A stretch of 64,000 nt of DNA, taken from Roseinatronobacter alkalisoli (GTDB taxonomy: Bacteria; Pseudomonadota; Alphaproteobacteria; Rhodobacterales; Rhodobacteraceae). Both the position numbers and the translations under genes were made by a program. The stretch covers positions 108,166 to 172,165 of the forward strand of contig NZ_JAQZSM010000008.1 of NCBI RefSeq assembly GCF_028745735.1, read 5' to 3'. The notes beneath the pieces are model-generated. The model worked only from the letters and a program-made list of their open reading frames with translations. It searched no databases and was not told the DNA's origin. Shown piece after piece: positions 28,655 to 38,442 of the stretch. Each line of letters opens with the position of its first letter. Position 1 is the stretch's first letter.

Positions 28655-28723
28655 TTACGTCATTCTAGATCCTCGGGCGTTGCGTTGCTGGGTCATGGCA
28701 ATGCGACAGGAATGGAGGCGACC

Positions 28724-29740
28724 ATGATCCATAAAAATTGGCAAGAACTGATCAAACCGGCACAACTCGACATCAAGCAGGGTGCCGATGTCAACCGTAT
28801 TGCAACCCTCACTGCCGAACCGCTGGAACGCGGCTTCGGTCTGACGCTGGGAAATGCGCTGCGCCGTGTGCTGATGTCGTCGCTGCAAGGCGCCGCAATC
28901 ACATCTGTCCAGATCGATAATGTGCTTCACGAATTTTCGTCCGTACCGGGTGTGCGTGAAGATGTGACCGACATCGTTCTGAACCTGAAAAGCGTTGCGT
29001 TGCGCATGGATGTCGAAGGTCCGAAACGTGTGTCCTTGTCGGCGCAGGGTCCGGGTGTTGTGACAGCTGGCGAAATCACCACAAGTGCCGGGATCGAGGT
29101 TCTGAACAAGGAACTGGTCATCTGTCACCTGGATGAAGGCGCTTCGGTGTATATGGAACTGACCATCAACACTGGCAAAGGTTATGTATCCGCGGACAAG
29201 AACCGCCCCGAAGATGCGCCGATCGGGCTTATCCCGATTGACGCCATTTTCTCGCCGGTGCGCAAAGTCAGCTATGAAGTGCAGCCTACCCGCGAAGGGC
29301 AGGTTCTGGACTATGACAAACTGACAATGAAGATCGAAACCGACGGGTCGGTGACACCGGAAGATGCCATCGCTTATGCCGCGCGTATTCTGCAGGATCA
29401 GCTTCAGGTCTTTGTCAACTTTGACGAACCCGAAGCAGCAGGCGCGAAAGACGCTGATGACGGGCTGGAATTCAACCCGCTTCTGCTGAAGAAAGTCGAC
29501 GAGCTGGAACTGTCCGTGCGTTCTGCGAACTGTCTGAAAAACGACAATATCGTTTATATCGGCGATCTGATTCAGAAAACCGAGGCAGAGATGCTGCGCA
29601 CCCCGAATTTCGGGCGCAAATCGCTGAATGAGATCAAGGAAGTTCTGTCGGGCATGGGCCTGCATCTGGGTATGGATGTGGAAGAATGGCCGCCGGAAAA
29701 TATTGACGAACTGGCCAAACGGTTCGAAGACCAGTTCTGA
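28724..29740 (+). CDS. rpoA: DNA-directed RNA polymerase subunit alpha
   Basis: 338-aa alpha subunit: N-terminal assembly/dimerisation domain (about 1-235, with [23 protein letters not shown] sequence) and C-terminal domain (about 255-330, with [14 protein letters not shown] and [17 protein letters not shown]) that contacts UP elements and activators. ATG 28724 has GGAGG 6 bases upstream; 13 extra upstream codons are open but unconserved. Confidence 0.98.
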   Translation: MIHKNWQELIKPAQLDIKQGADVNRIATLTAEPLERGFGLTLGNALRRVLMSSLQGAAITSVQIDNVLHEFSSVPGVREDVTDIVLNLKSVALRMDVEGPKRVSLSAQGPGVVTAGEITTSAGIEVLNKELVICHLDEGASVYMELTINTGKGYVSADKNRPEDAPIGLIPIDAIFSPVRKVSYEVQPTREGQVLDYDKLTMKIETDGSVTPEDAIAYAARILQDQLQVFVNFDEPEAAGAKDADDGLEFNPLLLKKVDELELSVRSANCLKNDNIVYIGDLIQKTEAEMLRTPNFGRKSLNEIKEVLSGMGLHLGMDVEEWPPENIDELAKRFEDQF

Positions 29741-29781
29741 CAGGTGGGGCTTCTGAATGCCCCGTCTGCCGTACAGAATGC

Positions 29782-29807
29782 AGGGCGCGCGTGCAGGCGC
29801 GCGTCCT
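29782..29807 (+). other. GC-rich intercistronic hairpin, rpoA-rplQ
   Basis: AGGGCGCGCG pairs with CGCGCGTCCT (one G-T) around a TGCAGG loop; no T-run. It lies in the 156-bp gap before rplQ. Confidence 0.55.
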
Positions 29808-29896
29808 ACGATCCGGGCAAACGCCCCAAGGAGAGTCGTGGTCACGCAATCCACGGCCGGACAAAGTAAAAAGAACGACGTTAAAGGAGATATCAC

Positions 29897-30316
29897 ATGC
29901 GTCACGCCAGAGGTTACCGCCGCCTGAACCGCACCCATGAGCACCGCAAGGCGCTTTTTTCCAACATGGCCGGTTCGCTGATCGAACATGAACAGATCAA
30001 GACCACCTTGCCCAAAGCCAAGGAACTGCGCCCCATCGTGGAGAAGCTGATCACCCTGGCCAAGCGCGGTGATCTGCATTCCCGTCGTCTGGCGGCATCG
30101 CAACTGAAGCAGGACAAGGATGTTGCGAAACTGTTCGACATTCTGGGCCCGCGCTACAAGGAACGTCAGGGCGGGTATATCCGCATCATGAAGGCCGGTT
30201 TCCGTTATGGCGACATGGCCCCGATGGCGATCATCGAATTTGTTGATCGTGACCCCGCTGCGAAAGGCGCGGCTGATCTGGCCCGCCTGGAAGCCGCCGA
30301 CGCGACCGAAGAATAA
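29897..30316 (+). CDS. rplQ: 50S ribosomal protein L17
   Basis: 139 aa: [20 protein letters not shown] (in part), [15 protein letters not shown] and [20 protein letters not shown] (in part) are typical; the Ala/Glu-rich tail (AADATEE) is an extension. It lies near the exit tunnel. AAAGGAG precedes the ATG. Last gene of the ribosomal cluster, closed by a strong terminator. Confidence 0.98.
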   Translation: MRHARGYRRLNRTHEHRKALFSNMAGSLIEHEQIKTTLPKAKELRPIVEKLITLAKRGDLHSRRLAASQLKQDKDVAKLFDILGPRYKERQGGYIRIMKAGFRYGDMAPMAIIEFVDRDPAAKGAADLARLEAADATEE

Positions 30317-30339
30317 GCACGCGCTGCTTGCGCACAGTA

Positions 30340-30371
30340 AAAGCCCGCACATCTGGTGCGGGCTTTTTGCA
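30340..30371 (+). terminator. Rho-independent terminator after rplQ
   Basis: 11-bp stem AAAGCCCGCAC/GTGCGGGCTTT with a 5-nt loop and T-run. Confidence 0.9.
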
Positions 30372-30430
30372 TTGAACTGTGCGGCGCGCGCTTCCTATAT
30401 CATGGGGGCTGTCGGCTTCAGGGAAAGGAT

Positions 30431-31825
30431 ATGCACCAGATGCGTTTTGCCGTTTTGCTGTTGGTTTTCTGCACGACGATATTTTCCACCGCCACATCAT
30501 CGCAAACCGTGCCCGAATCCCAGTTCCAGATGCAACTGAGCTTCGCGCCTGTTGCGCGACAGGCGGCCCCCGCCGTTGTCAATATCTATGCCCAGCGCAT
30601 CGTCGCGCAGCGGCGCAGCCCCTTTGCTGATGATCCTTTTTTTGGTGACCTGTTCCGCAATTTTGGTCAGGTCACCCCGCGCGTGCAGGATTCGCTGGGT
30701 TCAGGCGTGATTGTGTCTGAGGACGGAATCATCGTGTCGAATTTCCATGTGGTCGGCAATGCAACCGAAATCCGCGTTGTCCTGAATGACCGCCGCGAAT
30801 ATGATGCCGATATTATCCTGACAGATGAAGAAAGCGATCTTGCTGTTCTGAAACTGCGCAATGCGTCCGGCCTGCCGGTTCTGGAACTTGCCAATTCTGA
30901 TCTGGTCGAAGTCGGGGAACTGGTGCTGGCCATCGGCAACCCTTTCGGGATCGGGCAAACAGTGTCCAGCGGCATCATTTCCGGGCTGGCGCGGTCGGGC
31001 ATCGCAGTCGGGTCGGGGCGCGGGTATTTCATCCAGACTGACGCCGCAATCAATCCCGGAAATTCCGGCGGCGCGCTGGTTGACATGCAGGGCCGCCTGA
31101 TCGGCGTGAATACCGCCATCATCACCCGGTCCGGTGCATCCCATGGCATAGGATTCGCCATTCCCGCCAATCTGGTAGCACAGGTTGTGTCACAGGCACG
31201 CGACGGGCAGACACGGTTTCAGCGGCCCTGGGCCGGGGTTTCCGCCCAGGCCGTGGATGCAACATTGGCCGAGGCGTTTGACCAGCGCATCCCCGAAGGC
31301 GTCATATTGCTGGACCTGCACCCCGACAGCCCCCTGGTACAGGCCGGGCTGCAACGGGGCGACATTATCCTGAATGTGGATGGCGCGCCGGTCAATTCTG
31401 CGCCCGAAATGATGTTTCGTCTGGCAAGCCGCGGGATTGGTGCGTCATCGGAACTGACATATCGGCGCGGCGATACTGTGCAACAGGCCCAGATGGAGTT
31501 GATCGCACCGCCAGACTCCCCCGACCGGCAGGCCCGCTATGTTGACGGCCCGTCCGCGCTGCGCGGTCTGACGGTTGCACGTATCAACCCGGCGGTGATC
31601 GCGGAATTTGATCTGCCCCTCAACGCGGACGGGGTGCTTGTCACTGATACGCAGGATTTTGCAGCGCGCACCGGGTTGCGCATCGGTGACATCTTACTGT
31701 CCATCAATGGCGAAGCCATCACCGCCCCCGATGATGTCATGCGCATGGCCAACACCCAGTCCCGCAACTGGCAGATCGAGGTGCAGCGCGATGGCAGACG
31801 CGTCAGCCTGCGCTTTCGCATATGA
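30431..31825 (+). CDS. Periplasmic Deg/HtrA-type serine protease with two PDZ domains
   Basis: 464-aa trypsin-like protease and chaperone for envelope quality control. A signal peptide (MRFAVLLLVFCTTIFSTATSS, in part) leads to the periplasm. The triad is His106 (NFHVVGN), Asp136 (SDLAVLK) and Ser212 (NPGNSGGAL). Two PDZ domains follow (about 265-350 and 375-460, with GDIILNVDGAPV and GDILLSINGEAI). The start at 30431 follows AGGAT closely; ATG 30440 is a plausible alternative. Which Deg paralogue (DegP/DegQ/DegS) cannot be decided, though two PDZ domains argue against DegS. Confidence 0.94.
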   Translation: MHQMRFAVLLLVFCTTIFSTATSSQTVPESQFQMQLSFAPVARQAAPAVVNIYAQRIVAQRRSPFADDPFFGDLFRNFGQVTPRVQDSLGSGVIVSEDGIIVSNFHVVGNATEIRVVLNDRREYDADIILTDEESDLAVLKLRNASGLPVLELANSDLVEVGELVLAIGNPFGIGQTVSSGIISGLARSGIAVGSGRGYFIQTDAAINPGNSGGALVDMQGRLIGVNTAIITRSGASHGIGFAIPANLVAQVVSQARDGQTRFQRPWAGVSAQAVDATLAEAFDQRIPEGVILLDLHPDSPLVQAGLQRGDIILNVDGAPVNSAPEMMFRLASRGIGASSELTYRRGDTVQQAQMELIAPPDSPDRQARYVDGPSALRGLTVARINPAVIAEFDLPLNADGVLVTDTQDFAARTGLRIGDILLSINGEAITAPDDVMRMANTQSRNWQIEVQRDGRRVSLRFRI

Positions 31826-31886
31826 GTGTCCAATGGCCGCGCATTTCCCGCTTTCGCTGACCCGGCCATGGGCGTAGCCTGCGCAT

Positions 31887-33197
31887 ATGCCTGACCTGTT
31901 TGACAACCCCGCCAACATACCACCCGACAGCAAGGCCCGCCCGCTGGCGGATCGCCTGCGTCCTGTCACGCTGGATCAGGTTATCGGGCAGGACAAGGCA
32001 TTGGGGCCGGACGGCCCCTTGGGGGCCATGCTTGCCAGTGGGCAACTGGCGTCTTTGGTGCTGTGGGGGCCGCCGGGCGTGGGTAAGACTACCATCGCCC
32101 GCCTTCTGGCCGACCAGACAGATATGCATTTCATTCAGATCAGCGCCATCTTTACCGGTGTGCCTGATCTGCGCAAAGTGTTCGAACAGGCGAAACTGCG
32201 CCGCCAGAACGGGCGCGGCACCTTGCTGTTCGTGGATGAAATTCACCGTTTCAACAAATCCCAGCAGGACAGCTTTCTGCCCCATATGGAAGATGGCACC
32301 ATCACTCTGGTCGGGGCCACCACGGAAAACCCGTCCTTTGAACTGAATGCCGCGCTGTTGTCGCGCGCGCAGGTTATCGTGCTAGAGCGGCTGACGCTGG
32401 CTGCACTGGAACGTCTGGCCCAGCATGCTGAACAGGAACTGGCACGCCCCCTGCCACTGACCGGCCCGGCCCGCGAGGCGCTGCTGGAAATGGCCGATGG
32501 GGATGGCCGCGCCCTGCTGAACCTGATCGAACAGGTCATGGGCTGGAAGGTGACGGGCAAACTGGACCCCGACGCCCTTGGCCAGCGGCTGATGCGCCGC
32601 GCGGCGCAATATGACAAGGGCGGGGATGCGCATTATAACCTGATTTCAGCCCTGCATAAATCCGTGCGCGGGTCCGACCCGGATGCAGCGCTGTACTGGT
32701 TCGCGCGCATGATCGATGGTGGCGAAGATCCGCGTTATCTGGCGCGGCGTCTGGCCCGTATGGCGGTCGAGGATATCGGCCTTGCTGACCCGCAGGCGCA
32801 GGCCGTCTGCCTTGAAGCATGGCAATGTTATGAACGTCTGGGAAGCCCTGAAGGGGATCTGGCATTGGCGCAGGCAGTCATCTATCTGGCGCTGGCGCCG
32901 AAATCCAACGCGGGATATGTCGCGTGGAAAGGGGCATTGGCATTGGCCCGCAAAACCGGTTCCACCGTGCCGCCGAAACATATCCTGAACGCCCCCACGA
33001 AACTGATGCAGGATCAGGGCTATGGCGAAGGCTACGCCTATGATCACGACGCCGAGGACGGGTTTTCGGGGCAGGATTACTTCCCCGAAGGCGTGAAACG
33101 CCCGGTGTTGTATCAGCCCGCCGAACGCGGTTTTGAACGCGAATTGTCCAAGCGCGTGGCGTGGTTTGCCAAGCTGCGGGCAAAACGCGGGCAATAG
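31887..33197 (+). CDS. rarA: Replication-associated recombination protein RarA (MgsA)
   Basis: 436-aa AAA+ ATPase of the RarA/WHIP/MGS1 family acting at stalled forks. Walker A GPPGVGKT (61-68), Walker B FVDEIHRFNKSQQD, sensor GATTENPSFE, and the C-terminal tetramerisation region with SALHKSVRGSDPDAALYW and GGEDPRYLARRLARMA (each in part characteristic). Length matches the family. It starts 61 bp after the protease gene. Confidence 0.96.
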   Translation: MPDLFDNPANIPPDSKARPLADRLRPVTLDQVIGQDKALGPDGPLGAMLASGQLASLVLWGPPGVGKTTIARLLADQTDMHFIQISAIFTGVPDLRKVFEQAKLRRQNGRGTLLFVDEIHRFNKSQQDSFLPHMEDGTITLVGATTENPSFELNAALLSRAQVIVLERLTLAALERLAQHAEQELARPLPLTGPAREALLEMADGDGRALLNLIEQVMGWKVTGKLDPDALGQRLMRRAAQYDKGGDAHYNLISALHKSVRGSDPDAALYWFARMIDGGEDPRYLARRLARMAVEDIGLADPQAQAVCLEAWQCYERLGSPEGDLALAQAVIYLALAPKSNAGYVAWKGALALARKTGSTVPPKHILNAPTKLMQDQGYGEGYAYDHDAEDGFSGQDYFPEGVKRPVLYQPAERGFERELSKRVAWFAKLRAKRGQ

Positions 33198-33338
33198 CGG
33201 CGCGCGCGCCCATCCGGCATATGTTTTTGTCTGGCTGCAGCGCGGATCGGCGCTTCGTTGGGGTGGCGCGCAGGGCTACCGGTTGACAACTGGCCAAAGG
33301 AAGGAAAAGGAAGGGCCACACATTCCGGGGAACAGATC

Positions 33339-34376
33339 ATGAGCGCAGTGCAGACACGACAGGTTGGGCCGGATGATGGCGGTCAAAGGCTGGATCGCTG
33401 GCTGAAGCGCCAGTTCCCGCAGATCACGCAGATCCTGATCGAGAAAGCCTGTCGCAAGGGCGAAATCCGTGTGGATGGCGGGCGGGTGAAGGCGTCCAGC
33501 CGCGTGGAAGCAGGCCAGACCGTGCGCATCCCCCCCCTGCCTGATACGCCTGCCGCACCGCCCGTTGCAAAAACGGGCATAGCCCCGGATGACGCCGAAA
33601 TGATCCAGCGCGCCGTTATCTGGAAAGATGCCCATATCATCGCATTGAACAAACCTGCCGGACTGCCCAGTCAGGGTGGCAGCGGACAAGGTTCGCGCCA
33701 TGTTGACGGACTGACCGAGGCGCTGACCTTCGGGTTCAAGGAACGCCCCGTTCTGGTCCATCGGCTGGACAAGGACACATCAGGGGTGCTGCTGCTTGCG
33801 CGCACGCCGCGTGTGGCCCGTCGTCTGGCTGAAGGTTTTCGCCACCGCGAAGCCCGCAAGATTTACTGGGCGCTGGTTGCGGGCGTGCCCCAGCCCGCAA
33901 AAGGCACCATCCGTTACGGGCTGCTGAAAACCGGCGGGCGCGGCGCGGGCGAAAAGATGCGCTGCATCCACCCCGCTGAAGTTGACCGGACCGAAGGCGC
34001 AAAACGTGCCATGACCGAATTCGCGGTTCTGGAACGGCTGGCCGGGCGCGCAGCGTGGATGGCCCTGTCGCCCATCACCGGGCGCACTCATCAGTTGCGC
34101 GCGCATATGGCCGAAATCGGCCATCCGATCATGGGTGATGGCAAATATGGCGGGTCGGCGCAGGAAAATCTGGGCGATGGCTGGGGCGCGGGCATCGGCG
34201 GCGCTGTCAGCCGCAAGCTGCATCTGCATGCGCGGTCGCTGCGCATCATGCACCCGGTCACGGATAATCTGCTGGAACTGACCGCCCCCCTGCCAGAACA
34301 TATGGCGCAAAGCTGGAAACTGTTCGGCTGGGATGCGCGCGATGTGCCCGCCAACCCGTTCGAGGAAGATTCATGA
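33339..34376 (+). CDS. RluA family (RluC-type) 23S rRNA pseudouridine synthase
   Basis: 345 aa: N-terminal S4-like RNA-binding domain (about 15-70) and pseudouridine synthase domain with catalytic Asp144 in HRLDKDTSG. RTHQLRAHM is the second conserved motif. RluC of E. coli modifies 955/2504/2580 of 23S rRNA; the exact target here is inferred. ATG 33339 has GGGGA upstream; a TTG 27 codons earlier is less likely. It overlaps the next gene by 4 bp, forming a three-gene operon with the HAD phosphatase and ATP12. Confidence 0.93.
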   Translation: MSAVQTRQVGPDDGGQRLDRWLKRQFPQITQILIEKACRKGEIRVDGGRVKASSRVEAGQTVRIPPLPDTPAAPPVAKTGIAPDDAEMIQRAVIWKDAHIIALNKPAGLPSQGGSGQGSRHVDGLTEALTFGFKERPVLVHRLDKDTSGVLLLARTPRVARRLAEGFRHREARKIYWALVAGVPQPAKGTIRYGLLKTGGRGAGEKMRCIHPAEVDRTEGAKRAMTEFAVLERLAGRAAWMALSPITGRTHQLRAHMAEIGHPIMGDGKYGGSAQENLGDGWGAGIGGAVSRKLHLHARSLRIMHPVTDNLLELTAPLPEHMAQSWKLFGWDARDVPANPFEEDS

Positions 34377-35035
34377 CCCGGCGCCTTGTCATTTTTGACG
34401 TGGATGGCACGCTGGTTGACAGTCAGACTCATATTCTGGCGGCAATGGCGCAGGCTTTCGCCGCCCTTGGCCAACAGGCACCCGCGCGTGAACAGGTGCT
34501 GTCGATCGTGGGTCTTTCGCTGCCTGTGGCCGTGGCACGGCTTGCACCGGGTATGGACGCAAGTGAACAGGCGCGCATGGTTGCCGCCTATAAGGACGCA
34601 TTCAGTTCCTTGCGCGCCAAAGACCTGTCGCCCCTTTACCCCGGTGCGGCCGAAACGCTGGACGCACTTTCCAGGCAGGACGGGCTTGTCCTTGGCATTG
34701 CGACGGGTAAATCGCGGCGTGGGCTGGACCATCTGGTTGCGGCGCATGGCTGGGCGGGGCAATTCGCAACATTGCAGGTGTCCGATGACCACCCGTCAAA
34801 GCCCCATCCCGCGATGATCCATGCCTGCCTGCGTGAAACCGGCATTGCGCCCGAGCATGCCGTGATGGTGGGCGATACCACCTATGACATGGAAATGGCG
34901 CGCGCCGCGGGCATTCGCGGGCTTGGCGTCAGCTGGGGTTATCACCCGGCGGCGGCACTGGGTCCACATGTGATTGATGATTTCGCTGCTCTGCCTGCGG
35001 CATTGACGCAGATCTGGTCTATGGGGGTAGCATGA
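34373..35035 (+). CDS. HAD-IA family hydrolase (phosphoglycolate phosphatase-like)
   Basis: 220-aa haloacid dehalogenase-type phosphatase. Motif I is DVDGTLVDS with nucleophile Asp9 and Asp11, motif II is in GIATGKS, and motif IV is VMVGDTTYDMEMA. A helical cap lies between motif I and II. The closest well-known activity is phosphoglycolate phosphatase, but substrate is not determined by the sequence. Coupled by ATGA overlaps both to the upstream pseudouridine synthase and to the downstream ATP12 gene. Confidence 0.9.
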   Translation: MTRRLVIFDVDGTLVDSQTHILAAMAQAFAALGQQAPAREQVLSIVGLSLPVAVARLAPGMDASEQARMVAAYKDAFSSLRAKDLSPLYPGAAETLDALSRQDGLVLGIATGKSRRGLDHLVAAHGWAGQFATLQVSDDHPSKPHPAMIHACLRETGIAPEHAVMVGDTTYDMEMARAAGIRGLGVSWGYHPAAALGPHVIDDFAALPAALTQIWSMGVA

Positions 35036-35745
35036 GCGGCTGGGCAAGGAAACGGTTCTGGAAAAATGCCGTGGTTGAAGCGGCGGATGGTAGATTTACC
35101 GTCACGCTGGACGGGCGGGCGTTGAAAACCCCTGCCAAGGCACCGCTGGTTGTGCCGACGCGCGCCTTCGCCGAACTGATTGCGGCCGAATGGCACGCGC
35201 AGGGCGATGTCGTCAATCCCGAAACCATGCCTGCCACACGCGCGGCCAATGCCGCAATCGACAAGGTGCGCGGCCAGAAGGCCGAAGTCACCGACATGAT
35301 CGCTGCCTATGGCGACAGCGATCTGATCTGCTACCGCGCCGAAGCGCCCCAGAAACTGGTGGAACGCGAAGCGCAGGTCTGGGATCCGTTTCTGGACTGG
35401 GCGGCCCATCGTTATGGCACGCGACCGGTGGCATATACTGGCGTCATGCATGCGCCGCAGCCATCTGAATTGCTGGCAAACATGCAGGCCGATATCGAAC
35501 GCCTTGACGCGTTCGAACTGACGGCCTTTCATGATCTGGTGTCGATGTCCGGGTCGCTGATCATCGGTCTTGCTACAATCGACAAATTCGCCACGCCGGA
35601 AGAATTATGGGCGGCGTCACGCGTCGATGAAGACTGGCAAACCGAACAATGGGGCGCGGATGAAGAAGCTGAAGCCTTGGCCGCTGGCCGCCAGAAGGCG
35701 TTTCTTGACGCGGCGCGCTTCTATTTCGCGCTTCAGTCCGCCTGA
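35032..35745 (+). CDS. ATP12 family F1-ATPase assembly chaperone
   Basis: 237-aa homologue of mitochondrial Atp12p, which binds free F1 alpha subunit before hexamer assembly. Segments RFWKNAVVE, TLDGRALKTPAK, ELIAAEWHAQGDVVNPETMP (in part) and the C-terminal DEDWQTEQWGADEEAEA (in part) are typical. The gene family is confined to alphaproteobacteria and mitochondria, supporting the taxonomic call. Its last 13 bp overlap the convergent SixA gene. Confidence 0.93.
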   Translation: MSGWARKRFWKNAVVEAADGRFTVTLDGRALKTPAKAPLVVPTRAFAELIAAEWHAQGDVVNPETMPATRAANAAIDKVRGQKAEVTDMIAAYGDSDLICYRAEAPQKLVEREAQVWDPFLDWAAHRYGTRPVAYTGVMHAPQPSELLANMQADIERLDAFELTAFHDLVSMSGSLIIGLATIDKFATPEELWAASRVDEDWQTEQWGADEEAEALAAGRQKAFLDAARFYFALQSA

Positions 35746-36245
35746 TCCAGATCGCGCGGCACTATAAATGCCGCCACACGTCCGGACCCATAGCGCACGG
35801 ACCCCCAGTCCGGCGCATCAAATTCAACGATCACAGTTGAGCAGGTCGGATATCTGGTAAATCCCGGATGGGTGGGCGGGCTGTCAACCAGCATGCGTGC
35901 AAACACCGCTATGCCGGGATTGTGGCCGATCATGATGACTGTATCCGCGCTGGCACTTTGCAGGATTTGCATCATCATATCCGGCCCGGCGTGATAAAGC
36001 GCCGCTTCAAACCGGGCGGGCACGGGCGCAGGGAATTCAGCGCTCAGGCGTTCCCATGTCTGGCGCGTGCGTGCGGCATCGGACACCAGTGCCTGCTGCG
36101 GCAGATGGCCGTTGCGCGCCAGCCAGCGCCCGATTTTCGGGGCAGCGCGTTGTCCGCGCGGGTTCAACGGGCGCATATGGTCTGAATCCAGCGGATTGTC
36201 CCAGTCAGATTTTGCGTGGCGCGTCAGAATCAGGCGCAAGGTCAT
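35733..36245 (-). CDS. SixA-like histidine phosphatase family protein
   Basis: 170-aa phosphoglycerate-mutase-like protein with the RHAKS motif (catalytic His10), a mid-protein Arg in SDAARTRQT and the second His in MIGHNPG. This is the short SixA-type phosphohistidine phosphatase arrangement; the partner phosphoprotein is unknown. Last gene of the long minus-strand rpmH...argB operon, overlapping the preceding ferredoxin-like gene by 4 bp. Confidence 0.9.
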   Translation of the reverse strand: MTLRLILTRHAKSDWDNPLDSDHMRPLNPRGQRAAPKIGRWLARNGHLPQQALVSDAARTRQTWERLSAEFPAPVPARFEAALYHAGPDMMMQILQSASADTVIMIGHNPGIAVFARMLVDSPPTHPGFTRYPTCSTVIVEFDAPDWGSVRYGSGRVAAFIVPRDLDQAD

Positions 36246-36892
36246 GGGTGAAACTGCCTCATATGAAATGCAGATTGTTCGGATTGCCTGCCAAAGGCGC
36301 GCGATACAGGACAGGCAGCGCGCACGGCACAGCCCCCCGTCATGCAGCGCTGCCCGGCCGCACTGTCAAGGAAGGCATGGCAGGCTGGCACGTTATAGCC
36401 CTGTGGTGTCAATGCGCCCACGGGGCAGGCTGTGGCGCAGGGGCGCGCGCAGTCGGTGCAGGGGGGGGCAGGGGCCGCAGGCACGTCAACTCGGTCAGAA
36501 AACCCCAGTGCCCCACGGAACGATGCCCAAAGCCCCGCAGTGTCATGCACCAGAAATTGCACCGGCGACGACCATATGCGGCCTGTTGCCAGCGCCCAAG
36601 TATAGAACGGGTGCGGCGGTTGTGTCCCGAATGGATAGATGGCGCTGGCCCCCAGTTCCTGCGCCAGCGCATCAATAATGCGACGCGACCAGCGGTCCAT
36701 CGGGTCTGGGGCACGGTCCATATATTCCGGGCTGGCGGTGAATTCCGGCCAGAAGCCCGGCTCATACGGGCCAAGCAGAACCAGCGTCTGAACCCCGTCG
36801 GGCAAAGCGGCCTGATCGCGTTGAACCGCACCCATCACGGCAAGGGCATGGGCCTGCGCCAGATCAGTGATGCGTTCCAGCGTCAGGGCCAT
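36242..36892 (-). CDS. 4Fe-4S ferredoxin-like protein
   Basis: 216-aa soluble protein with two cysteine-rich stretches, CTDCARPCATACPVGAL and RCMTGGCAVRAACPV, suggesting one or two Fe-S clusters near the C terminus, and an N-terminal 130-residue domain resembling those of QueG-like/ferredoxin-like proteins. No defined function is recognised; a similar gene is a frequent neighbour in related genomes. It begins 3 bp after argB ends and overlaps the SixA-like gene. Confidence 0.8.
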   Translation of the reverse strand: MALTLERITDLAQAHALAVMGAVQRDQAALPDGVQTLVLLGPYEPGFWPEFTASPEYMDRAPDPMDRWSRRIIDALAQELGASAIYPFGTQPPHPFYTWALATGRIWSSPVQFLVHDTAGLWASFRGALGFSDRVDVPAAPAPPCTDCARPCATACPVGALTPQGYNVPACHAFLDSAAGQRCMTGGCAVRAACPVSRAFGRQSEQSAFHMRQFHP

Positions 36893-36895
36893 GCA

Positions 36896-37792
36896 TCAGC
36901 CCTGTGGTTTGACCAATGGCACGGTGTCGCGGATGATACTGCCCGCGCCGTGATCAGTGAACAGTTCCAGCAAACACGCATTTGGCGCGCGCCCGTCAAG
37001 AATGACCACGGCGCGCACACCGCCCGCTATTGCGTCAAGGGCGGTTTGGGTTTTCGGGATCATCCCGCCCGCAATCACGCCCTTTTCAGTCAGGTCGCGG
37101 ACATGGGCGGGGCTAAGCTGGGTTACCACATCGCCGTTTTCGTCCTTCACGCCCGACACATCCGTCAGCAACAGCAGGCGATCGGCCTTCAGCGCGCCGG
37201 CAATCGCCCCAGCGGCAGTGTCACCGTTTATATTGAATGTCTCGCCTTCCAGACCCATGCCCAGCGGCGCGATGACCGGAATGAACCCGCCAGTGAAAAG
37301 GTGGTGCAGCAGTTCTGTGTTGATGGCGGCCGGACGCCCCACCAGACCCAGTTCGGGATCATCGGCTTCGCAGGTGACCATGCCGCCATCCTTGCCTGAC
37401 AGGCCAACCGCCTTGCCACCTTCCAGTTGGATGGCCTGCACGATACGCTTGTTCACCGATCCAGACAGCACCATTTCAACGACATTCATGGTGGCCGCGT
37501 CGGTCACACGTTTACCGCGCACGAATTCGGACCGGATGTCCAGCTTTTGCAGCATTTCGTTAATCATCGGGCCGCCGCCATGCACGATGACCGGATTGAC
37601 ACCCACCTGACGCATCAGCACAACATCGCGCGCGAAGGATGCCATCTCTTCGGCGTCGCCCATGGCGTGGCCGCCGAATTTGATGACAACAATCGCGCCG
37701 GAATAGCGCTGCAAATAGGGTAGGGCCTCGGACAGCGTCCGGGCAGTGGTAAACCAGTCCTGTGTCATGGGGCGTTGCTTCTTCATGTTCAT
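36896..37792 (-). CDS. argB: Acetylglutamate kinase
   Basis: 298-aa enzyme phosphorylating N-acetylglutamate in arginine biosynthesis. [25 protein letters not shown] and [15 protein letters not shown] are amino acid kinase motifs; the N-terminal helix ([14 protein letters not shown]) is the extension seen in arginine-inhibited hexameric enzymes. ATG 37792 overlaps the engB stop (ATGA) and is preferred; ATG 37786 and ATG 37768 are alternatives. Confidence 0.96.
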   Translation of the reverse strand: MNMKKQRPMTQDWFTTARTLSEALPYLQRYSGAIVVIKFGGHAMGDAEEMASFARDVVLMRQVGVNPVIVHGGGPMINEMLQKLDIRSEFVRGKRVTDAATMNVVEMVLSGSVNKRIVQAIQLEGGKAVGLSGKDGGMVTCEADDPELGLVGRPAAINTELLHHLFTGGFIPVIAPLGMGLEGETFNINGDTAAGAIAGALKADRLLLLTDVSGVKDENGDVVTQLSPAHVRDLTEKGVIAGGMIPKTQTALDAIAGGVRAVVILDGRAPNACLLELFTDHGAGSIIRDTVPLVKPQG

Positions 37793-38442
37793 GTCAGATC
37801 CGCGATAATCGCGCGCAATGTGGGAATGCCGTCCCCCGATTCGGAAGAGGTGACGACGATTTCGGGATAGGCCGCCGGGTGCTTCGCAAGCGCGCTGCGC
37901 ACCTGTTCCAATGTCTGGTCCTGCGCGGCTTTGCTGAGCTTGTCTGCCTTGGTCAGCACCACCTGAAAGGTGACAGCGGAATTGTTCAGAAGTTTCATGA
38001 TTTCCGCATCCACCGGCTTTACACCATGGCGCATATCCACCAGCAGAAAGGCGCGTCGCAACGTGGCACGCCCCGACAGATAGGCTTTCAGCAGGCGCTG
38101 CCAGCGTTCCACAATGGGAATCGGTGCCTTGGCAAAACCATAACCTGGCAAATCCACCAGATAATGGCTGTCGCCCGCAGTGAAATAGTTGATTTCCTGC
38201 GTACGTCCGGGGGTGTTTGACGTGCGCGCGATGGCCTTGCGGCCGGTCAGCGCATTGATCAGGCTGGATTTTCCCACGTTGGACCGGCCCGCAAAACACA
38301 CTTCCATCCGGTCGGCAGGGGGCAGGCCATCCATGGCAACGACCCCTTTCAGAAATTCCACCTGCCCGGTCAGCAGTTTCCGGCCCTTTTCAGCCAAATC
38401 CGCTGAAGGTTCTGCCGCGATGGGAAAGGGTAATTGTGTCAT
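37789..38442 (-). CDS. engB: Ribosome biogenesis GTPase EngB (YihA/YsxC)
   Basis: 217-aa GTPase for large-subunit assembly and cell division: G1 GRSNVGKS (52-59), G2 region [16 protein letters not shown]3 [11 protein letters not shown] and G4 TKADKLSK. Overlaps MOSC upstream and argB downstream by 4 bp each, so the three are tightly coupled. Confidence 0.96.
   Translation of the reverse strand: MTQLPFPIAAEPSADLAEKGRKLLTGQVEFLKGVVAMDGLPPADRMEVCFAGRSNVGKSSLINALTGRKAIARTSNTPGRTQEINYFTAGDSHYLVDLPGYGFAKAPIPIVERWQRLLKAYLSGRATLRRAFLLVDMRHGVKPVDAEIMKLLNNSAVTFQVVLTKADKLSKAAQDQTLEQVRSALAKHPAAYPEIVVTSSESGDGIPTLRAIIADLT

Noticed and set aside
36056..37399. 447-codon plus-strand frame across the ferredoxin and argB genes
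   Set aside because: argB and the ferredoxin-like gene on the minus strand are clear by motif; the plus frame has no family features.
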